A stretch of DNA of 64,000 nt from Oscillospiraceae bacterium (GCA_009780175.1 WRAO01000004.1:1-64000), one strand, 5' to 3'; shown: positions 42,903-51,650, numbered from the stretch's first letter. The notes: generated by a model not told the origin, from the letters alone. Translations and numbers: made by a program.

Positions 42903-43955
42903 CTAGCGAATTGCGCGGATTGCGTCGATGAAGCTGTCGAAGTGAGCGCCTCTCGCGCGGAACTCGCCTTCCATCGGAGCAACTGCCGCTCTCCAAGCTT
43001 CGATGTCTTGGAGCTCGATCACTTCCACGCCGTCAGCGATCATAGCTTCGAGCGAGGAGACTTGTGCGATATCGTCAATCTCACCTTGGAAGATCGCCGC
43101 GTCACGTGCCGCTTCACGGATCAGCTCTTGCAGATCTGCCGGCAGAGCGTTCCACCAAGCTTCGTTGAAGAAGTAGAACACGTTTGCAATGATGTGGCCT
43201 GTGATGGTCAGATATTGCGCCTGATCTTGGAAGCTCATGGAGTTGAGCATGTCAGGGGAGGCTTCTGCGCCGTCGATTACGCCGGTTTGCAGCGCGGTGT
43301 AAACTTCGTTCCAGTCGGTCGTCGTGCCTGCCGCGCCGAGGTGCTCGAACATAGCGACATAAGTCGCGTTCGGACCACGCATAACCAAACCTTGCAGGTC
43401 GCCCAGTTCACGAACCGGACGTTGCGTCAGCAGATGACGTGCGCCCTGGCTTTGACCAGCCATAGCGACAAATCCGAAAGGCTCCACGCGGGCGGACACT
43501 TCCTCTTCCATGCCGAGCAGAACGCGGCGGAAGTGGTCGTTGTCGTCATAGGAGAAGGGGAGCTCGAAGCTTGCGAGCTCCGGCACCAGAGGGCCGAGGC
43601 CGCTGCCCGGGGAAGCGACAACCATGTCCAACGCGCCGATACGGGTCATTTCTACTTGCTCTGCTTGGCTGCCGTGCTCTGCGCCGAAGTTCGCAGTCGC
43701 AACGATGCGGCCGCCCGAACGCTCATTGACCAGGTCTACAAAGTATTGCAGAGCTTGGCCAACCGTTCCGACTGCTGCGAGGTTCGTGGATGCGCGCAGA
43801 TGAAACACTTGATCCGGTGGTGCGGGTGTTTCAGCGGGAGGGGTTGCGCCGCCGGCTGGCGGTGCCGGTGTCGGCGTAGGCGTTGTGCCGCCGCCGCAAG
43901 CCGCGAGGCCCGCTACGAGGAGAACTGCGAGGAGAAGTGCGATAATCTTTTTCAT
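42903..43955 (-). CDS. TRAP transporter solute-binding lipoprotein (DctP) of second system
   Basis: A 350-residue binding protein with lipobox LAAC, a Pro/Thr linker and a DctP fold from about residue 48. The ligand-binding arginine is in LQGLVMRGPNATY, followed by WNEVYTALQTGVIDGAEAS. It diverges considerably from the first DctP, so the two TRAP systems probably carry different uronates. AAGGAAGG precedes the ATG. It lies just downstream of a LacI-family gene on the same strand. Confidence 0.92.
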   Translation of the reverse strand: MKKIIALLLAVLLVAGLAACGGGTTPTPTPAPPAGGATPPAETPAPPDQVFHLRASTNLAAVGTVGQALQYFVDLVNERSGGRIVATANFGAEHGSQAEQVEMTRIGALDMVVASPGSGLGPLVPELASFELPFSYDDNDHFRRVLLGMEEEVSARVEPFGFVAMAGQSQGARHLLTQRPVRELGDLQGLVMRGPNATYVAMFEHLGAAGTTTDWNEVYTALQTGVIDGAEASPDMLNSMSFQDQAQYLTITGHIIANVFYFFNEAWWNALPADLQELIREAARDAAIFQGEIDDIAQVSSLEAMIADGVEVIELQDIEAWRAAVAPMEGEFRARGAHFDSFIDAIRAIR

Positions 43956-44049
43956 TTTTGTTTTCCTTCCTTTTCCTTTTAAGTTGTTCGAGCTAGGTAG
44001 ATTTTACCAATTTATCAAAGCGCTCTTTGGCTCCTTACCAAAAAACGAT

Positions 44050-44077
44050 TTAATACGATCAAAGTATATCCCGTCAA
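44050..44077 (-). promoter_or_regulatory. Possible promoter of the second TRAP operon
   Basis: On the minus strand TTGACG (44077-44072), a 16-bp spacer and TATTAA (44055-44050), overlapping the end of the LacI gene; about 95 bp upstream of dctP. The remaining intergenic sequence shows no LacI-type AAACGTTT site. Confidence 0.5.
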
Positions 44078-45129
44078 ACCACGTTCAAGTCCCGAACAGA
44101 ATCGCCGGAGTGGAGTATACCGGTCAATTTCTCCTGCACATATGCAGTTGACCCATCCTCCAGCTTCGCAAAAATAATCTCCGCCGCCTTTTCGCCGATC
44201 AACTGCCCCGGCTGCACAATATGCGCAAAGCGAACTTCCGACATTTCGACCCACTTCGGTCCGCCCAACACACCGACAGATATCTGCTCCGGAATCTGAA
44301 TCTTATGCTGCCGCATATACTTGATCCCGCCCTCTGCCAACACATACTGCGAGTAAAAAATAGCCGTGACCGTAGGATCTTCCAAAATTTCTTCCGTAAT
44401 CCGCGCCCCTTCAACATGAGTGAGATGCTCCGTCCGATTGTTGAGCGCCGTCCGCTTGACCAGAGTCTCATCAAACGCAATCCCATGATCCGCCAAGGCC
44501 TTCTGATACCCCGCAAAACGCTCGTTCAAGTTCGAAATCAAAGAATCCCAATAGGCGAGCGCGATACGCCTATGACCCTTTCCAATCAGATGCGTGGTCA
44601 TATCATAAGCGGCCTGAAAGTTATCACTGGATATAAAATCATATGCGTCGTTCCCAATTCCCATAAGCGGACGCTCAATCGCAATCAGCGGGATATTATG
44701 TGTCCTCAGATAAGCGGTATTCTCTGTCCCCCGATAGGTGGGGATAATCAAACAAGCATCGACCCAAAGTTGATTCATCCGCTCCAAAACGGCTCGCTCA
44801 TGAACCGGGTCGTCATAGGTATTACAAACAGAGAGCACATAGCCCTTCTGATTCGCGATCTTCTCGATCGCGAAGAAAATTTCCATAAAGTAATGGTTAT
44901 CAAACTGCGGCGTCAAAAAGGCGATCACGCCCATCTTCTTGCCCTTCAGCCCGCTCGCGACCATAGACTTCACATATCCAAGGTCCCGGGCCGCGTCCTC
45001 CACATTCTTCCGCATCTCCGGCGTAATGTAGCGGTCCTGACAATTGTTCAGCACATAAGAAACCGTCGCGACAGATGTCCCCGCCCGAGACGCAACATCC
45101 TTAATCGTAACCCGATTGGCCCTCGGCAC
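44074..45129 (-). CDS. LacI-family transcriptional regulator
   Basis: A 351-residue repressor: LacI helix-turn-helix plus hinge about 5-60 (VTIKDVASRAGTSVATVSYVLNN) and a periplasmic-binding-protein-like sensor domain to the end. The start is GTG at 45129; the ribosome site AAGG is rather distant (12 bp). Two overlapping and one further GGAAACGTTTAC-type operators lie in its own leader, so autoregulation is likely. The next gene downstream is the second TRAP system, which it may also control. Confidence 0.9.
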   Translation of the reverse strand: MPRANRVTIKDVASRAGTSVATVSYVLNNCQDRYITPEMRKNVEDAARDLGYVKSMVASGLKGKKMGVIAFLTPQFDNHYFMEIFFAIEKIANQKGYVLSVCNTYDDPVHERAVLERMNQLWVDACLIIPTYRGTENTAYLRTHNIPLIAIERPLMGIGNDAYDFISSDNFQAAYDMTTHLIGKGHRRIALAYWDSLISNLNERFAGYQKALADHGIAFDETLVKRTALNNRTEHLTHVEGARITEEILEDPTVTAIFYSQYVLAEGGIKYMRQHKIQIPEQISVGVLGGPKWVEMSEVRFAHIVQPGQLIGEKAAEIIFAKLEDGSTAYVQEKLTGILHSGDSVRDLNVV

Positions 45130-45155
45130 AGTGTTTCACAACCTTCTTTCCCACA

Positions 45156-45337
45156 TAAGGAAACGTTTACTTATGCCGAATATCGAAAACTCTGGATCCC
45201 AGACCCTTCATTTTGCCCGGCCGAACTTTCTATCGTCTCTCTGCAAGCCCACAGCTTCACAGTTTTTTCACAATCTGTAAACGTTTCAGGAAACGTTTAC
45301 CTGAACTATATATACCACAGCCCCGCGCGGATGTCAA
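45156..45337 (-). promoter_or_regulatory. lacI-type gene promoter with three AAACGTTT operators
   Basis: On the minus strand TTGACA (45337-45332), 17-bp spacer, TATATA (45314-45309). Operators with core AAACGTTT lie at 45291-45298 and 45279-45286 (12 bp apart, one helical turn, right at the start point) and at 45161-45168 within the palindromic TAAGGAAACGTTTACTTA. The region 45130-45356 holds no gene. Confidence 0.8.
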
Positions 45338-45356
45338 TGATTTTCGGAACTCTGCA

Positions 45357-45391
45357 TAAAAAGAGCGGGGGAAACCGAAGCCTCACCCCGC
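45357..45391 (-). terminator. Terminator of the aldehyde oxidoreductase cluster
   Basis: On the minus strand GCGGGG (45391-45386) pairs with CCCCGC (45370-45365), followed by TCTTTTTATG. It overlaps the stop codon of the MoaD-like gene. Confidence 0.7.
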
Positions 45392-45643
45392 CTCAATAAA
45401 AGGCAATATCTCAATCTTATCCCCCGGCACAAGCCCTGTGTCAAGCCCGCCCGTCGATAATATCCCTTTCCCGTTCACCAGAAACAAACAAGTCTCATCC
45501 CCAAGCAAAAACGCCTGAAAGCGCGGTCCAAAACAACTTCCCAATTCATCAATCAGCATGCGCACACTCGCACTATGTTGCGGCTGAAAGGAGTTCCTGC
45601 CCCCCGCCTGGTCAATCACACTCCCATAAAATAGAACCGTCAT
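45383..45643 (-). CDS. MoaD/ThiS-family sulfur-carrier-like protein
   Basis: An 86-residue beta-grasp protein. The MTVLFYGSVIDQAGG start, the VRMLIDELG helix and the LVPGDKIEILP end match MoaD in order. In molybdopterin synthesis MoaD carries sulfur on a C-terminal Gly-Gly; here the chain ends Glu-Ala-Gly, so only the last glycine is kept. The gene overlaps its ThiF/MoeB-like activating enzyme by 4 bp and follows the aldehyde oxidoreductase, so a role in making that enzyme's tungsto- or molybdopterin is likely. GAGGAGGGG precedes the ATG. Confidence 0.82.
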   Translation of the reverse strand: MTVLFYGSVIDQAGGRNSFQPQHSASVRMLIDELGSCFGPRFQAFLLGDETCLFLVNGKGILSTGGLDTGLVPGDKIEILPFIEAG

Positions 45644-46383
45644 TTTAGACCCCTCCTCGCCGCGCTGTCGGACCCGCAGACCAAACAACCCTCATCTCGC
45701 CGAACTTCAATGAGGTCCGTCCGCATCCGCAGCCCATCATACCAAAAAAGCTTGTTGCAAAGCGGGTTCTCAAGCCCCAGCAGATGCAGCAACGCAACAT
45801 TCGCCATCGCCGTCCCAATCACACCCGCAGTCGTCCCCAAAACGCCTGCCGTCTTTCCCTTTGAACGCTCTAAAGGAAACACACAGTTCAAACAAGGCAA
45901 ATCCGGCGGATAGGAATAAAACACAGACCCCGAAAACCCATTCACCCCACCGTCGATATACGGTATGCCAAGGCCAATCGCGGCCCTGTTAATCACCGCC
46001 CGCGTCTCAAACGAATCCACCGCCCCAAGGATCAAATCATACCCCGCGAGCAGTGCCGCCGCATTCTCCTCTGTCAAACGCACATCGTGCGTCCGAACCT
46101 CTATCGTACCGTTCAAAGCCGCAAGTCTCTCCCGCGCGGAATCCGCCTTCGGCCGCCCAAGATCCGCCTCTCCATGCAAAAACTGTCGATTGAGATTTGT
46201 AAGCTCAACCGTATCCCCGTCAATCAAACCAATTCGCCCCACACCCGCCGCCGCAAGATAAGTCAGTGCAGGAGATCCAAGGCCCCCTGCACCGACAACC
46301 ACGACAGCAGCGCGCGCCAATCTCTCCTGGCCCGCAACATCAATCTGCTCCATCAAAATCTGTCTCGCGTACCGCTCATTCAT
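45640..46383 (-). CDS. ThiF/MoeB-family adenylyltransferase
   Basis: A 247-residue E1-like enzyme that adenylates the C-terminus of a sulfur carrier. ATP-binding VVVGAGGLGSPALTYLAAAGVG, the DxDxVxxxNLxRQ segment (DGDTVELTNLNRQFLH) and two Cys pairs for structural zinc (CLNC, CLVC) are all present. Its partner is the next, overlapping MoaD-like gene; upstream it overlaps the aldehyde oxidoreductase gene by 4 bp. Confidence 0.92.
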   Translation of the reverse strand: MNERYARQILMEQIDVAGQERLARAAVVVVGAGGLGSPALTYLAAAGVGRIGLIDGDTVELTNLNRQFLHGEADLGRPKADSARERLAALNGTIEVRTHDVRLTEENAAALLAGYDLILGAVDSFETRAVINRAAIGLGIPYIDGGVNGFSGSVFYSYPPDLPCLNCVFPLERSKGKTAGVLGTTAGVIGTAMANVALLHLLGLENPLCNKLFWYDGLRMRTDLIEVRRDEGCLVCGSDSAARRGLK

Positions 46384-48140
46384 AGAGTTTCCTGCATGAG
46401 CGCATCCGTCTTCTCCACATACTTCCGAATCAACCGATATGCGGTTTCCTCCTCCAATACCCCGTTCGTACTAGGGGTTTCAAAGAAGCGCTTGGGCAGC
46501 TTCACGTCCTTTTGCTCAAAGCCCAACGCCTGCTTGAGTTGCAATTTCGTCTGATAGATCCGCTTCCCGATAGCGGTCAAATCCGCATCATTAAGCTCCC
46601 AACCAATCGAATTGAGCGCCATCAAAATCGTCTCACGGTCATAGATTTTCCGAGCAAACAGGCACATAACAAGCGAGTTCGTCATGCACCGCTCACACTC
46701 TTCCTTGAACAAGCCTTCCACCAAAGCATCCTCATCAAATTCTTTCATGCTCTGATCCAAACTATACCCGCCGTTACACAGATGCGAATGCCTCGCTCCC
46801 ACAGCCGGACCCACAACAGACCCATACCCGGTATGATACCCAGCCATCTCGTTCCCCGCGATCTGCATCGCAAAGTCCTCGCCGCCGTATCGCTCCGCCG
46901 CAACGCGGCACCCCTTGCCAAGCGTCTGATAAAAAGCATTCCGCCGCTTCGCCAGATGCTTGACCGCCTGTATATAACCCGCGGCATCCCCAAATTGGAG
47001 GTCCACCAACGTATCCTTCGTCGTCACATACCCGCGCGCCAAAGCCTCCGTCGCCCACCCGAGGCACACACCGGCGCTCATCGCGTCCAATCCAGACTCT
47101 TCCACCTCGTCAATAATAGCGAGGATTTCATCCGTATCCTTCACGCCGAGGAATGTCCCAAGCGCAAAGATAAGCTCATAGTCATAAGCGACACTAATCG
47201 CCTCATATTCATGTCCCTTGTCAAACTCCCGGCGATACATCCCCACATGGATACATCCCACCGGACACCCGCTGCAAGCCAACTTGCGCACCAGATTCTT
47301 CTGCGCAAACGCCTCGCCGCTGATATTATCGGCATGCTCAAACGTGCCGCTCTGCAAATTCCGCGTCGGCAGTCCGCCCGCCTTATTGAGCGGCAAAATA
47401 TTAATCGGCGTCCCCGCGTCATGATACTTCGCCATCATATCCGTAGCGGTACATTTTTTGTAGATGTCCTGATACGCCTTGAAATACTGCTTCTGGTTCA
47501 AAATCGGAATCGAGCGATTTCCATGCACCATAATCGCCTTCAGATTCTTGTTCCCCATGCAGGCCCCAAGCCCCATCCGCCCAAAATGGCGATACGTATC
47601 CACCGCGACACAGGCATAAGCAACTCCGTTTTCACCCGCCGGCCCGATGCAGAGGATAGACCGCTTCCCGGAAACGCCATCACTATTCTCCCGGTCGCGG
47701 ACTTTGAGAGACGCCTCATTCAAAGGCAAGCCCCACAGCGAACGGGCGTCACGAATATTGACATCCTCTGTAGAAACCGTCAAGTAGCTATGTTTTTTTG
47801 CCTTCCCGCTAATCACAAGCGCGTCATACCCCGCCATCAACATCGCCATGGCCAAACGCCCGCCCGCGTAACTTTCTCCCATCTCCCCGGTGAGGGGAGA
47901 GACAAACATAGCAACCGTCTTAGAGAGCACCGGGAAAATATAAGCCCCCGAACCAATGGCAAACACAATCGGCTGTTCCGGCGCGGTAGGGTCCAAATCA
48001 GGGTTCAAGTTCTCCAAAAGCAACTTGCTCGCAATGCCGACCCCGCCCAAATAAGGCACCAGATCCTCTCTCCGCTCAATTCGAATCTTCTCCGTCTCCA
48101 GATCAACGTGGAGCACCCTAATAAATCTCTCATTCAGCAT
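46380..48140 (-). CDS. Aldehyde ferredoxin oxidoreductase (tungsten-type)
   Basis: A 586-residue enzyme of the AOR family that oxidises aldehydes to acids with ferredoxin as acceptor, using a bis-pterin tungsten (or molybdenum) site and one [4Fe-4S] cluster. The N-terminal pterin-binding domain (YLGGVGIASKLL.., AGGRLAMAMLMAGYDALVISGKA), the cluster motif CSGCPVGC and a late Cys near the C-terminus fit the family. The ATG at 48140 follows GAAGGAGGGG and overlaps the ferredoxin gene by 11 bp. The substrate is unknown; a sugar-derived aldehyde is plausible in this island. Confidence 0.92.
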   Translation of the reverse strand: MLNERFIRVLHVDLETEKIRIERREDLVPYLGGVGIASKLLLENLNPDLDPTAPEQPIVFAIGSGAYIFPVLSKTVAMFVSPLTGEMGESYAGGRLAMAMLMAGYDALVISGKAKKHSYLTVSTEDVNIRDARSLWGLPLNEASLKVRDRENSDGVSGKRSILCIGPAGENGVAYACVAVDTYRHFGRMGLGACMGNKNLKAIMVHGNRSIPILNQKQYFKAYQDIYKKCTATDMMAKYHDAGTPINILPLNKAGGLPTRNLQSGTFEHADNISGEAFAQKNLVRKLACSGCPVGCIHVGMYRREFDKGHEYEAISVAYDYELIFALGTFLGVKDTDEILAIIDEVEESGLDAMSAGVCLGWATEALARGYVTTKDTLVDLQFGDAAGYIQAVKHLAKRRNAFYQTLGKGCRVAAERYGGEDFAMQIAGNEMAGYHTGYGSVVGPAVGARHSHLCNGGYSLDQSMKEFDEDALVEGLFKEECERCMTNSLVMCLFARKIYDRETILMALNSIGWELNDADLTAIGKRIYQTKLQLKQALGFEQKDVKLPKRFFETPSTNGVLEEETAYRLIRKYVEKTDALMQETL

Positions 48141-48558
48141 CGAGCATCCCCTCCTTCGCCTCAATCATCTGCAGGCAATCATGCGGACAAAACCGCGCGC
48201 ATACGCCGCAATGCTTGCAAATGATAGGCTTCTTTCTCTCCTCGTCAAAGTTGATCGCCCGCGCAATGCAGACAGGCACGCACTTCCGGCAGCCGATACA
48301 TGTCTCTTCATTCACCAACACCCCGCCGCCGGCCCGCTTTTTCAGAGCCGAACTCGGACAGACCTCCATGCAAGCCGGTTCACTGCACCCGAGGCACACA
48401 ATCGCGACATAACTGCTCGTCATGCCCCCAATCGTCCGCACTTTAATCGCGCTCTTGCTCAAGGCGTGATTGCTCTGATTGACAGTAGAGCAAACCGTCA
48501 TGCAAGCAAAACAGCCCAGACATTTGTTCATCTCTTTCGGCCTCAATATCTTCGCCAT
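48130..48558 (-). CDS. Polyferredoxin-type 4Fe-4S electron carrier
   Basis: A 142-residue iron-sulfur protein with four cysteine clusters: CLGCFACMTVC, CLGCSEPACMEVCP, CIGCRKCVPVC and CKHCGVCARFCPHDC. The pattern is that of the AorB/HybA-like electron-transfer subunits and should take electrons from the aldehyde oxidoreductase encoded by the overlapping next gene. GGGAGGG precedes the ATG. Confidence 0.92.
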   Translation of the reverse strand: MAKILRPKEMNKCLGCFACMTVCSTVNQSNHALSKSAIKVRTIGGMTSSYVAIVCLGCSEPACMEVCPSSALKKRAGGGVLVNEETCIGCRKCVPVCIARAINFDEERKKPIICKHCGVCARFCPHDCLQMIEAKEGMLDAE

Positions 48559-48604
48559 ATTACCCTCCCAAAATCTATATCACAAGAATGCTGGTCCACC
48601 TGCG

Positions 48605-49354
48605 TCAAAACACAAAATAGTGAATGATCTTCTCAAACTGCCCAACCGACTCCTTCAATGCCCCCTCGACAACCGCGCGTTTCTGTGCGGTCCAACGAAA
48701 CAGCGGCACCGAGACACTGCAAGCGGCGACTGGGATCCCATTCCGATAAATCGGAATCGCGGTACAGCAGACATCCTCACAAGCTTCCTCGCTCTCATAA
48801 GTAAAGAGCCCGTCTGCGTGGAGCTGGGCGTACAACTTCTCAAAATCCGTGAGGGTATACGCCGTGATAGGTTTGAGCCCCTGCGGATACAACTGTTTCA
48901 AAGACTCAATCGAAGCGTTCCGCAACAACGCCTTGCCGAGCGCCGTCGCATACGCCGGAATCCGTTTGCCGACCATAGAAGTCATGCGAATCGGCTGAGT
49001 CGAGTCCGTCTTCGCGAGATACAAAATATCCCCCTGGTCCAATACCCCCAGATGGCAAGTCTCATTGCAGACCTCCGAAATACCGCTCATAATCGCCGTG
49101 ATCTCACTATAAGCCGTCGAACTCTGCATCCGGCTGCCGATTTCAAACAGCCGTATCCCAAACGAATAATCTTGTTCCCTCTCATTAAACTCTAAGTATT
49201 TCTGATCCCGCAAGGTGTGCAAAATAGGGAGCAGAGTGCTCGCCGGAATATCCAAACTGCGAGATATTTCCGAAAGACTATACTTATGTTGATTCTCTGA
49301 AATGAGTTGCAAAACAGAAAGAACGCGCAAGGTCGGCTTATGCTGCGTATTCAA
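48605..49354 (-). CDS. IclR-family regulator 2
   Basis: A 249-residue paralogue of the regulator at 26048-26797, same length and about half identical by eye (TQHxPTLRVLSxL, SLDIPASTLLPILHTLR, YPQGLKPITAYTLTDFE, HYFVF). Winged helix about 5-70, effector domain 80-249. The start is TTG with GGAGG 5 bp upstream. It lies 46 bp ahead of the ferredoxin/aldehyde-oxidoreductase genes, probably in one transcript, and is divergent from the KDPG aldolase and KDG kinase genes. Confidence 0.9.
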   Translation of the reverse strand: MNTQHKPTLRVLSVLQLISENQHKYSLSEISRSLDIPASTLLPILHTLRDQKYLEFNEREQDYSFGIRLFEIGSRMQSSTAYSEITAIMSGISEVCNETCHLGVLDQGDILYLAKTDSTQPIRMTSMVGKRIPAYATALGKALLRNASIESLKQLYPQGLKPITAYTLTDFEKLYAQLHADGLFTYESEEACEDVCCTAIPIYRNGIPVAACSVSVPLFRWTAQKRAVVEGALKESVGQFEKIIHYFVF

Positions 49355-49416
49355 GGAAACCTCCTGTCCGTATCTAAAGAAAATACACACTACTTTTCCA
49401 TTGTACCAATAAATTC

Positions 49417-49445
49417 ACTATAAGTGCATCCACCTCTCGTGTCAA
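49417..49445 (-). promoter_or_regulatory. Promoter of iclR2 and the aldehyde oxidoreductase cluster
   Basis: On the minus strand TTGACA (49445-49440), 17-bp spacer, TATAGT (49422-49417). A half-site ATACGGA, like that in the iclR1 operator, lies about 45 bp downstream. Confidence 0.75.
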
Positions 49446-49493
49446 CTGGCTATTTTTACAAATTAAAATCAACAATATTGTGAAAATGCATGA

Positions 49494-49566
49494 TTGACAG
49501 CGGAGTTTCGCGATTTTATAATAAAAAAGACTGCGAATATCAGAAAGCAAATTCGCATATACGAAT
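49494..49566 (+). promoter_or_regulatory. Promoter and candidate IclR operator of the KDPG aldolase/KDG kinase genes
   Basis: TTGACA (49494-49499), 17-bp spacer, TATAAT (49517-49522). The near-palindrome ATTCGCATATACGAAT (49551-49566, 14 of 16 symmetric) starts about 22 bp past the expected transcription start. Confidence 0.78.
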
Positions 49567-49625
49567 GAAAAACCAGGCGAAAATACGCCCGGCTCGAACA
49601 ATGGAAAGAGAGGTATAAGCAGAAT

Positions 49626-50582
49626 ATGGACATACTAAAACGGATCAGCATCTGCGGAATCGTACCAGTCGTCGTATTAGACAAAGTGGAAGAAGCCGTC
49701 CCAACCGCAAAAGCCCTCCTCGCGGGCGGCGTAGACGTGATGGAAATCACCCTGCGCACCGCCGCCGGGATAGACTCCATCCGCGCAGTCGCGCAAACCT
49801 GCCCAGACGTCCTAGTGGGCGCCGGAACCGTGCTCACCCTGGACCAGTGCAAACAAGTCGTAGCAGCCGGCGCACAATTCGTCGTCTCCCCAGGATTTGA
49901 CCGCGCGGTGGTAGAGTGGTGCCTCGAAAATAACATCGCCGTCCTCCCAGGCTGTGTAACTCCAACCGAGATCACCGCGGCCCTGGCCTTGGGCCTAAAA
50001 GTGGTAAAATTCTTCCCCGCCAACATCTACGGCGGCCTCCCCGCCATGCAAGCCCTGTCCGCCCCCTTTGGAGATGTAAAATTCATCCCCACCGGTGGCA
50101 TCTCAGACAAAAACCTCGCCGAATACATGGCCGCCCCCTTCATCCACGCCGTAGGCGGCAGCTGGCTCTGCGGCAAGCAAGATATCTCGAACGGCAACTT
50201 CGAAGCCATCCGCGCTTTGTCGGCCCACGCCTCTAAAACCGCCCTCGGCTTCGAACTGGCCCACATCGGCATCAACTGCGAAAGCCCCGAAGCGTCCCTG
50301 TCCCTCTGTGAGTTGTTCGACAAAGCCTTCGACACCGGCATCAAACTAGGCGAAAGCTCGAATTACGCATCCCCCGGCATTGAAGTGCTAAAAACCCAAT
50401 ACCTCGGCGACCACGGCCACATCGCCATGAAAACAGCCAATATCGAACGCGCCATCGCCGCCCTCACCAAAAAAGGCTTCGAACTCGACCTATCCACAGT
50501 CAAATACAAAGGCGACGCAATGATCGCCGTGTATCTGAAACAGTCCTTCGGCGGCTTTGCCGTACACTTATTACAAAAATAG
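49626..50582 (+). CDS. KDPG aldolase with C-terminal VOC-like domain
   Basis: A 318-residue two-domain protein. Residues 1-~205 are a class I KDPG/KHG aldolase ([22 protein letters not shown], Schiff-base Lys in [16 protein letters not shown]), splitting KDPG to pyruvate and glyceraldehyde-3-phosphate. Residues about 210-318 ([21 protein letters not shown].., FAVHLLQK) resemble a glyoxalase/VOC half-domain and are absent from the usual 205-residue enzyme. The ribosome site AGAGAGG is 12 bp from the ATG. KDG kinase follows. Confidence 0.88.
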   Translation: MDILKRISICGIVPVVVLDKVEEAVPTAKALLAGGVDVMEITLRTAAGIDSIRAVAQTCPDVLVGAGTVLTLDQCKQVVAAGAQFVVSPGFDRAVVEWCLENNIAVLPGCVTPTEITAALALGLKVVKFFPANIYGGLPAMQALSAPFGDVKFIPTGGISDKNLAEYMAAPFIHAVGGSWLCGKQDISNGNFEAIRALSAHASKTALGFELAHIGINCESPEASLSLCELFDKAFDTGIKLGESSNYASPGIEVLKTQYLGDHGHIAMKTANIERAIAALTKKGFELDLSTVKYKGDAMIAVYLKQSFGGFAVHLLQK

Positions 50583-50598
50583 AAAAGGGGAAGCAACA

Positions 50599-51624
50599 AT
50601 GAAATACTTAGGTTTTGGTGAAATCATGCTGCGGCTCAAGCCGCCCGGAGTCGAACGCTTTTTCCAATCGCCCACGCTCGAAGCCACCTTCGGCGGCGGC
50701 GAGGCCAACGTAGCAGTCTCCCTCTCCAACTACGGCTGCGACGCGGCCTACCTGACCATCCTGCCGGATAACGCCATCGCGGACCACTGCCTCGGCGAAC
50801 TCCGCCGCTTCGGCGTAGACGTCAGCCGCGTCCAACGCGGCAAAGGCCGCATGGGCATCTACTTCCTCGAAGGCGGCGCCAACCAACTCCCCAGCAAAGT
50901 GATCTACGACAGAGCCGGCTCGTCCATCTCCGCCGCCAAACCCGGCGACATCGACTGGGACAAAGCCCTCCAAGGCATCGGCTGGTTTCACATCACCGGC
51001 ATCACCCCCGCCATCAGCGAAACCGCGATGGCGCTCTCGCTGGAAGCCGTGCAGGAAGCCAAAAAACGCGGCATCACCGTCTCCTGCGACCTCAACTACC
51101 GCAAAAATCTCTGGAAATACGGAAAAACCGCCCCACAGGTCATGACCGAACTCGCCAAATACGTAGACGTAGCCATCGCCAACGAAGAAGACGTACAAAA
51201 ATGTCTCGGCATCACCAACGACGTCACCGTCGAACACGGCGAGTTGGACCGCGAGAAATACAAAGCTCTCTCCGACGAAGTCCTCCGCCAATACCCAGAC
51301 ATGAAACTCATCGCCATCACCCTCCGCGAAAGCAAAAGCGCCGACTCCAACGGCTGGGCCGCCTGCCTGAACGACCGCACAGCCTTCATCGAGAGCCGTC
51401 ATTACATGATTAACGACATCATCGACCGCGTCGGCGGCGGCGACTCTTTCTCCGCCGGCCTCATCTACGGCCTGACCCACTATCCCACCCATCAAGAGGC
51501 CCTAGAGTTCGCCGTAGCCGCAAGCTGCCTCAAACACTCCATCGGCGGTGACTTCAACCGCGTCGACGTGTCCGACGTCGAAAAACTCATGGAAGGCGAC
51601 GGCAGCGGCCGCGTCCTGCGCTAA
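50599..51624 (+). CDS. kdgK: 2-keto-3-deoxygluconate kinase
   Basis: A 341-residue PfkB-family sugar kinase making KDPG from KDG. The N-terminal [11 protein letters not shown] and [15 protein letters not shown] segments and the C-terminal anion-hole/catalytic motif [17 protein letters not shown] are diagnostic. The ATG at 50599 follows AAGGGGAAG. It is downstream of the aldolase and ends at a terminator. Confidence 0.94.
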   Translation: MKYLGFGEIMLRLKPPGVERFFQSPTLEATFGGGEANVAVSLSNYGCDAAYLTILPDNAIADHCLGELRRFGVDVSRVQRGKGRMGIYFLEGGANQLPSKVIYDRAGSSISAAKPGDIDWDKALQGIGWFHITGITPAISETAMALSLEAVQEAKKRGITVSCDLNYRKNLWKYGKTAPQVMTELAKYVDVAIANEEDVQKCLGITNDVTVEHGELDREKYKALSDEVLRQYPDMKLIAITLRESKSADSNGWAACLNDRTAFIESRHYMINDIIDRVGGGDSFSAGLIYGLTHYPTHQEALEFAVAASCLKHSIGGDFNRVDVSDVEKLMEGDGSGRVLR

Positions 51625-51650
51625 CACAGCGCGATTCCAAACATCCAAAC

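Noticed and set aside
45279-45298. Catabolite-repression (cre) sites for CcpA
   Set aside because: The cores resemble cre but deviate from TGWAANCGNTNWCA at the right end, and they fit better as operators of the adjacent LacI-family gene.
46512-48224. A 570-codon plus-strand open frame opposite the aldehyde oxidoreductase gene
   Set aside because: Arg/His/Pro-rich composition and no recognisable motif; the minus strand carries an intact enzyme with overlapping partner genes.
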